Shown here: piece by piece, positions 6,297 through 10,569 of the stretch | Layout: every line of letters begins with the position of its first letter | Position numbering within the stretch: position 1 is the stretch's first letter | The notes under the pieces: generated by a model | Database searches by the model: none | What the model was told of the DNA's origin: nothing | What the model saw: only the letters and a program-made list of their open reading frames with translations | Translations under genes and position numbers: made by a program | NCBI GenBank assembly: GCA_903909415.1 | Contig: CAIVVS010000271.1 | Location: 1 to 10,569 of the forward strand | Reading direction: 5' to 3' | DNA from: an uncultured Pseudomonadota bacterium | GTDB taxonomy: Bacteria; Pseudomonadota; Gammaproteobacteria; Burkholderiales; SG8-39 | DNA: 10,569 bases

Positions 6297-7163
6297 ATGG
6301 GCACGGTCACGAACACGGAAGCGAACGGGCAGGCGGCGGACCCACGCGAACACCAGGCAGCGCGCAGGCGCGTGCTCAAGGGCGCGGCGGCAGGCGTGGG
6401 CGCGGCCGCGGCTGCCATGGCTCCGGTCGCGGCGCAGGCACAGGCGCGCAGCCGCACCTTCGTGCTGATCCACGGCGCCTGGCACGGCGGCTGGTGCTGG
6501 TCGCGGGTCTCGGCCCTGCTCGCGGCCAAGGGGCATCGCGTGTACGCCCCTTCGCTAACGGGCCTGGCGGACCGCTCGCACCTGCTCAGCCCCGCGGTGA
6601 ACCTGGACACCCACATCGCCGACATCGTGAACCTGTTCAAGTGGGAAGACCTGCAGGACGCGGTGCTGGTCGGCCACTCCTATGGCGGCTGGCCGATTTC
6701 CGGCGCGATCGAGAAGCTGCTGGCGCAGGTCTCGTCCATCGTCTACGTCGATGCGTTCATGCCCGAGAACGGCCAGCGCGGCATGGACCTGACCTCGGCG
6801 CAGTTCCAGCAGCAGCTGCGCGAGGCGGTGGCGCGCGGCGAATCCGGGCGGCCGGTGCCGCCGGCCAGCGCCTTCCGCATCCTCGACCCGAAAGACGTGG
6901 CCTGGGTCGCGGCCAAGATGACGCCGCAACCGGTGGGCGTCGCGATGCAGCCGATCACGCTGAGCGGCGCGCGCGAGAAGGTGGCGAAGAAGGCCTACAT
7001 CCGCACACCGGCCTATCCGCAGCCGAGCTTCGACGCCTACCTGGCGCGCTGCCGCGCCGATCCCAGCTGGAAGACCTATGTGTTCCAGCCGAGCGAGGCC
7101 GGGCACGACGTCATGGTGGATGCGCCCGCGCGCCTCGCGCAGATCCTCGAGGAAGTGGCCTGA
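6297..7163 (+). CDS. Tat-exported alpha/beta-fold hydrolase (esterase-like)
   Basis: A 288-residue alpha/beta hydrolase that resembles the plant-type esterase/hydroxynitrile-lyase branch found widely in soil bacteria. The N-terminus carries a twin-arginine signal: A-R-R-R-V-L-K at 22-28, an Ala-rich core, and a likely cleavage site after AQAQA near residue 50. The oxyanion loop is HGAWHGGWCW (59-68), the nucleophile is S128 in GHSYGG, and the catalytic His is H270 in AGHDVM. The acid residue is less clear: the segment after strand 6 reads RTPAYPQPSFDAY, so D246 or D152 (VYVDAF) are candidates. The ATG at 6297 follows GGGGGGAG. Export as a folded protein implies a periplasmic substrate. The ester it cleaves is unknown, and the divergent FAH-family gene suggests, without proof, a shared catabolic role. 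Confidence 0.88.
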   Translation: MGTVTNTEANGQAADPREHQAARRRVLKGAAAGVGAAAAAMAPVAAQAQARSRTFVLIHGAWHGGWCWSRVSALLAAKGHRVYAPSLTGLADRSHLLSPAVNLDTHIADIVNLFKWEDLQDAVLVGHSYGGWPISGAIEKLLAQVSSIVYVDAFMPENGQRGMDLTSAQFQQQLREAVARGESGRPVPPASAFRILDPKDVAWVAAKMTPQPVGVAMQPITLSGAREKVAKKAYIRTPAYPQPSFDAYLARCRADPSWKTYVFQPSEAGHDVMVDAPARLAQILEEVA

Positions 7164-7174
7164 GCCGCAGCGCC

Positions 7175-7197
7175 GCGCCCGGGCGCAATCAGCCCGG
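7175..7197. terminator. Overlapping inverted repeats between convergent genes (possible terminator)
   Basis: A perfect 12-base palindrome, GCGCCCGGGCGC, spans 7175-7186. CCGGGC (7179-7184) also pairs with GCCCGG (7192-7197) across a 7-base loop that holds the E1 stop codon. Only 25 bases separate the two convergent stops. No T-run follows on either strand, so this is a weak terminator candidate. Confidence 0.3.
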
Positions 7198-9972
7198 ACG
7201 GCGCAGCAGCTCCAGCGCCTCGCGCACCGCCTCGGGGTCCAGGCCCGACTGCGCGGCATAGGAATGCGGTGACGCCCGCTCCCCGCCCGGGCCGGGCGCA
7301 CTGGCGCGCACGGCGCGCAACGCGGCCTGCACCACGGCCGCGCTGTCCACGCCGAAGTGCGCGCGCAGCGCCGCGCGGGTATCGGAGCGGCCGTAGCCGT
7401 CCGTGCCCAGCGTGACATAGCGCCCCGGCACCCAGGCACGCACCAGTTCCGGCAAGGCGCGCACATAGTCGGTCGCCGCCACCGTGGGAACCGGCTCGTC
7501 GCCCAGGCATTGCGTGATCCACGGCGCCTCGCCGCCGGCTCCATCCTGTTGCTCGGCGCGAAGTCCCTCGCGCTGCAGCTCGCTGAAGCTGGTGACGCTC
7601 CAGACCTCGGCGCTGAGGCCGTGATCGCGCTCCAGCACCTCCGCCGCGGCCAGCACCTCGCGCAGGATGGTGCCCGAGCCCATCAGGCGGACCTTCGCGC
7701 CTTCGCCCTGCCCGGCGCGCAGCAGGTACATGCCGCGGCGTATGCCTTCTTCCGCCCCGGCGGGCATCGCCGGGTGCGCGTAGTTCTCGTTCATCACCGT
7801 GACGTAATAGAACACGTCTTCCCGCTCCTGCATCATGCGGCGCACGCCGTCCTGCATGACCACCGCGAGCTCGTAGGCATAGCAGGGGTCGTAGGACACG
7901 CAGTTCGGGATGGTGGACGCGACCAGGTGGCTGGAGCCGTCCTGGTGCTGCAGGCCCTCGCCCGAGAGCGTGGTGCGCCCGGCCGTGGCGCCGATGAGGA
8001 AGCCGCGGGTGCGCGAATCGCCCGCCGCCCAGATCAGGTCCCCGACGCGCTGGAAGCCGAAGATGGAATAGAACGCATAGAACGGCAGCATCGGCTCGCC
8101 GTGCGTGGAGTAGCTGGTGCCGGCCGCGATCCACGAGGCCATGGCGCCGGCCTCGGTGATGCCTTCCTCCAGGATCTGCCCGTCGCGCGCTTCCTTGTAG
8201 TACAGCAATTCGTCATGGTCCTCGGGCTCGTACAGCTGGCCGACCGAGGAGTAGATGCCGATGGAGCGGAACAGCGACTGCATGCCGAAGGTGCGCGCCT
8301 CGTCGGCGACGATGGGCACGATGCGCCGGCCGAGTTCCGGCTCGCGCAGCAGCTGGGTGAGCGCGGTGACGAAGGCGGTGGTGGTGGACTGCTCGCGCTC
8401 GCCGGTGCCATCCAGCAGCTTGGCAAAGGCCGGCAGCCCCGGCGTGGTGATGGCCGGCGCGTCGCGCCGCCGCGCCGGCAGGAAACCGCCCAGTTCGGCA
8501 CGGCGCGCATGCAGGTACTTCATCTCCGGCGAGTCGGCTGCGGGCACGTGGAACTTCAGCGCCACCGCGTCCTCGTCCGAGATCGGCAGCGCGAAGCGGT
8601 CGCGGAACTCCAGCAGCGCCTGGTCGTCCAGCTTCTTCGCCTGGTGCGTGCCCATCTTGCCCTGGCCCCAGGGGCCCATGCCGTAGCCCTTCTTGGTCTG
8701 CGCGAGGATGACCGTGGGCTGGCCGGTGTGGCGCATGGCCGCGTGGTAGGCGGCGTGGATCTTCACCGGGTCGTGGCCGCCGCGGCGCAGGCGGTCGATG
8801 TCCGCGTCGGACATGTCGGCGATCAGCTCGCGCAGCTCCGGGTACTTGTTGAAGAAGTGCTCGCGGTTGAAGCGCCCGTCGGTGGCGGCATAGGTCTGGA
8901 ACGCGCCGTCCACGGTCTCGTGCAGGCGCTTGGTCAGCACCCCGCCGTGCTCGGCCTGGTCGCGCACGAACAGCGGGTCCCAGTCCGAGCCCCACATCAG
9001 CTTGACCACGTTCCAGCCAGCGCCGGCGAACAGGCCTTCCAGTTCCTGCACGATGGAGCCGTTGCCGCGTACCGGGCCGTCGAGGCGCTGCAGGTTGCAG
9101 TTCACCACGACGAGCAGGTTGTCCAGGCCCTCGCGCGCGGCCAGCGACAGGCCGGCGAGCGACTCGGGCTCGTCCATCTCGCCGTCGCCGACGAAGGCCC
9201 AGACCTTGCGGGAGGGATGCTCCTGGATGCCGCGGTTGGCGAGGTAGCGCATGAAGCGCGCCTGGTAGATCGCCTGGATCGGCCCCAGGCCCATGGAGCC
9301 GGTGGGAAACTGCCAGAAGTCGGGCATGAGCATCGGGTGCGGGTAGGACGAGAGCCCGGGGCCCTGGTGGGCCCGGCCTGCGGTCGGTGACGACGCCGGG
9401 GTCCCTCCCCCGGCGAGCCCGCCGGTTTCGCGCCGGTAGTGGTCCAGCTGCGATTCACTCAGCCGGCCTTCCAGCAGGGCGCGCGCATACACGCCGGGCG
9501 CGGAATGCGGCTGGAAGTACACCAGGTCGCCGCGTGCCGCCTTGCCGTCGTCCGGCGCGGCGTCACCCTTGAAGAAGTGGTTGAAGCCGGTCTCGAACAG
9601 GTCGGCGGCCGAGGCGTAGCTAGCGATGTGGCCGCCGAGCTCGCTGGAGAGCTTGTTGGCGCGCACCACCATGGCCAGCGCGTTCCAGCGGATGATGGCC
9701 GAGAGGCGCTGCTCCAGCTCCAGGTTGCCGGGGAACGGCGCCTGGTTCTCCAGCGAGATGGTGTTGCGGTAGGGCGTGTTCGCCACCGGCGGCAGCGGCA
9801 CGCGCTTGTCGCGCGCGTGGTCCACCAGCTTCCTCAGCATGAAGGTGGCGCGCTCGGCGCCGTGCTCGCGCACCAGGGTGTCGAAGGCCTCCAGCCATTC
9901 GCGGGTCTCGACCGGGTCGAGGTCTTGCGGGATCACGCGCCAGTAGGCGGCCAGTTCGTGCAGGTTGGTCAT
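7189..9972 (-). CDS. Homodimeric-type 2-oxoacid dehydrogenase E1 component (AceE/MdeB family; pyruvate or 2-oxobutyrate)
   Basis: A thiamine-diphosphate E1 subunit that decarboxylates a 2-oxo acid and passes the acyl group to a lipoyl E2. The 927-residue protein aligns along its length with E. coli AceE (887 residues). The N-terminus [13 protein letters not shown] matches the E2-binding region. H115 and H132 (ELGGH, FNHFF), the TPP motif GDGEMDEPE (262-270) with NCN (291-293), the active-site loop GYGMG...THQAKK (H443), ADEARTFGM (556-564), [11 protein letters not shown] (E603) and GEGLQHQDG (671-679) are all present. The ATG at 9972 has GGAGGA at correct spacing; the ATG at 9978 is too close to it. 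Two features are odd: an apparent 19-residue Gly/Pro/Ser insertion at about 186-204, and loss of the ERWN..HP segment near 805-815. No E2 or E3 gene is nearby. The divergent Lrp-type regulator resembles the mdeR/mdeB arrangement of P. putida, so 2-oxobutyrate may be the substrate. The family is certain; the substrate is inferred. Confidence 0.9.
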   Translation of the reverse strand: MTNLHELAAYWRVIPQDLDPVETREWLEAFDTLVREHGAERATFMLRKLVDHARDKRVPLPPVANTPYRNTISLENQAPFPGNLELEQRLSAIIRWNALAMVVRANKLSSELGGHIASYASAADLFETGFNHFFKGDAAPDDGKAARGDLVYFQPHSAPGVYARALLEGRLSESQLDHYRRETGGLAGGGTPASSPTAGRAHQGPGLSSYPHPMLMPDFWQFPTGSMGLGPIQAIYQARFMRYLANRGIQEHPSRKVWAFVGDGEMDEPESLAGLSLAAREGLDNLLVVVNCNLQRLDGPVRGNGSIVQELEGLFAGAGWNVVKLMWGSDWDPLFVRDQAEHGGVLTKRLHETVDGAFQTYAATDGRFNREHFFNKYPELRELIADMSDADIDRLRRGGHDPVKIHAAYHAAMRHTGQPTVILAQTKKGYGMGPWGQGKMGTHQAKKLDDQALLEFRDRFALPISDEDAVALKFHVPAADSPEMKYLHARRAELGGFLPARRRDAPAITTPGLPAFAKLLDGTGEREQSTTTAFVTALTQLLREPELGRRIVPIVADEARTFGMQSLFRSIGIYSSVGQLYEPEDHDELLYYKEARDGQILEEGITEAGAMASWIAAGTSYSTHGEPMLPFYAFYSIFGFQRVGDLIWAAGDSRTRGFLIGATAGRTTLSGEGLQHQDGSSHLVASTIPNCVSYDPCYAYELAVVMQDGVRRMMQEREDVFYYVTVMNENYAHPAMPAGAEEGIRRGMYLLRAGQGEGAKVRLMGSGTILREVLAAAEVLERDHGLSAEVWSVTSFSELQREGLRAEQQDGAGGEAPWITQCLGDEPVPTVAATDYVRALPELVRAWVPGRYVTLGTDGYGRSDTRAALRAHFGVDSAAVVQAALRAVRASAPGPGGERASPHSYAAQSGLDPEAVREALELLRRPG
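9361..9417 (-). other. In-frame insertion segment in the E1 gene, containing inverted repeats
   Basis: These 57 bases encode about residues 186-204 of the E1, between RETGG and PGLSSYPHP, where E. coli AceE reads [14 protein letters not shown] with no such segment. The DNA is very GC-rich. It contains an 8-base inverted repeat (CGCCGGGG at 9394-9401, CCCCGGCG at 9408-9415, 6-base loop). At its other edge GGGCCC at 9359-9364 is repeated at 9369-9374. The residues are mostly Gly, Ala, Pro, Ser and Thr, as in a flexible linker. The boundaries are estimated from memory of AceE sequences. Confidence 0.5.
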
Positions 9973-10094
9973 GCGCATTCCTCCAGGGTGCGGCCATGCT
10001 ACGCCGCGGCTTCCGGCAGGTGCTTGCGAAGCTCTCGATATCCGGCTGGTTTTGCGGTATTTTCTGCCGAACAGAACCCTCGATAAAGCACAAA
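9973..10094. promoter_or_regulatory. Divergent control region between the E1 gene and the Lrp/AsnC regulator
   Basis: These 122 bases separate two divergent starts. The half nearest the regulator (about 10048-10095) is clearly richer in A/T than the surroundings. It contains TTCTG-CCGAA-CAGAA (10062-10076), an inverted repeat with 5-base arms. On the minus strand, CAGAAAAT in the same stretch fits the first half of the E. coli Lrp consensus. Lrp-family proteins commonly bind such AT-rich divergent regions to control themselves and the neighbour. The regulator has no good ribosome-binding site, while the E1 gene has GGAGGA. Confident -35/-10 boxes were not found. Confidence 0.4.
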
Positions 10095-10569
10095 ATGCCT
10101 GATTTCAATGCGGATTCCACCGACTGGCGCATCCTGTCCGAGCTGCAGCAGGACGCCCGACTGTCCAACGTCGAGCTCGCGCAACGCGTGCACCTGTCGC
10201 CCTCGCCGTGCCTGGCGCGGGTGCGCAGGCTGGAGGAAAGCGGCCTGATCCGGCGCTACGTCACCCTGCTGGACCCGATCCCGCTCGGCCTCACCGTCTC
10301 GGTGTTCATCCAGGTGCGCCTGGAGAGGCAGGTCGAGCGCGCGCTGGAGACCTTCGAGCGCGCCATCGCCGACCGCCCCGAGGTGATGGAGTGCTACCTG
10401 ATGACCGGTGACTCCGACTACCTGCTGCGCGTGCTGGTGCGCGACGTGCAGGCGCTGGAGCGCTTCATCGTGGATTTCCTGTCGCGCGTGCCCGGCGTGG
10501 GCAACATCCAGTCCTCGTTCGCGCTCAAGCAGGTGAAGTACAAGACCGCATTGCCCATTCCGATGGGCG
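10095..10569 (+). CDS. Lrp/AsnC-family transcriptional regulator (3' end outside window)
   Basis: A DNA-binding feast/famine regulator, 158 residues visible with no stop before the window edge. Family length is about 150-165, so only a few residues should be missing. The helix-turn-helix spans about residues 10-55: [16 protein letters not shown], then the recognition helix in [18 protein letters not shown]. The ligand-binding RAM domain follows, with [15 protein letters not shown] at about 99-113 and [13 protein letters not shown] near 133-145. The start ATG at 10095 gives the normal N-terminal length, although it lacks a clear Shine-Dalgarno, so translation may be weak or leaderless. Divergence from the E1 gene suggests it controls that gene in response to an amino acid or oxo acid. 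Branched-chain (BkdR-like) or methionine-related (MdeR-like) ligands are both possible; the ligand is inferred, not seen. Confidence 0.92.
   Translation, partial: MPDFNADSTDWRILSELQQDARLSNVELAQRVHLSPSPCLARVRRLEESGLIRRYVTLLDPIPLGLTVSVFIQVRLERQVERALETFERAIADRPEVMECYLMTGDSDYLLRVLVRDVQALERFIVDFLSRVPGVGNIQSSFALKQVKYKTALPIPMG

Noticed and set aside
7357..9390. A 677-codon open frame on the plus strand antisense to the E1 gene
   Set aside because: It is a shadow of third-position G/C bias. The product is rich in His, Arg, Ala and Gln, has no recognisable domain, and lies wholly within a gene with strong family matches.
9973..9978. Upstream ATG (9978) as the start of the E1 gene
   Set aside because: The GGAGG sequence is only a base or so from this ATG, whereas the ATG at 9972 has normal spacing.
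1..10569. CRISPR arrays, tRNA or rRNA genes, insertion sequences, phage or defence genes
   Set aside because: No regularly spaced repeats, no tRNA-like cloverleaf, no transposase or integrase motifs and no known defence domains were seen on either strand.

Overview
The window is GC-rich, with strong G/C bias at third codon positions. It looks like a betaproteobacterial chromosome, most likely Burkholderiales and possibly an Alcaligenaceae-type genome. The clues are a Bug-family solute-binding protein set inside a catabolic operon, a protocatechuate 4,5-cleavage (lig/pmd-type) gene set, and a second AceE-like E1 protein beside an Lrp/AsnC regulator. I cannot name the genus from the sequence. 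There are ten protein genes. Two are cut by the window edges: the first lacks its 5' end and the last lacks its 3' end. I saw no rRNA, tRNA, CRISPR array, insertion sequence or integrase.

Region 1 (1-3937, + strand) is a tightly spaced operon for the lower part of the protocatechuate/gallate meta-cleavage pathway. In order it holds the C-terminus of 4-oxalomesaconate hydratase (ligJ), 4-carboxy-4-hydroxy-2-oxoadipate aldolase (ligK), a periplasmic Bug/TctC-type binding protein, 2-pyrone-4,6-dicarboxylate hydrolase (ligI, TTG start) and a Rossmann/DUF1932 dehydrogenase of unknown substrate. LigI opens the pyrone to oxalomesaconate, LigJ hydrates it, and LigK cleaves the product to pyruvate and oxaloacetate. 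The ring-cleavage dioxygenase (ligAB) and CHMS dehydrogenase (ligC) are not here and would be expected just outside.

Region 2 (3979-6173, - strand) holds a beta-hydroxyacid dehydrogenase of the 3-hydroxyisobutyrate dehydrogenase family, a strong intrinsic terminator, a 45-residue secreted Ser-rich peptide gene with its own promoter-like sequence, and a fumarylacetoacetate-hydrolase-family enzyme. Region 3 (6297-7163, + strand) is a Tat-exported alpha/beta hydrolase that diverges from the FAH-family gene.

Region 4 (7189-10569) is a 927-residue homodimeric-type 2-oxoacid dehydrogenase E1 (AceE/MdeB family) on the - strand, diverging from an Lrp/AsnC regulator on the + strand. This pairing resembles the mdeR/mdeB part of the Pseudomonas putida methionine-catabolism locus, so the substrate may be 2-oxobutyrate rather than pyruvate. 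The E1 carries an apparent in-frame insertion of about 19 residues, encoded by DNA that contains inverted repeats.

Most of the window is ordinary catabolic gene content. I did not find a clearly new multi-gene system. The points most worth checking are the E1 insertion and its likely substrate, the short secreted peptide unit, the DUF1932 dehydrogenase in the ligI operon, and the orphan Bug receptor.
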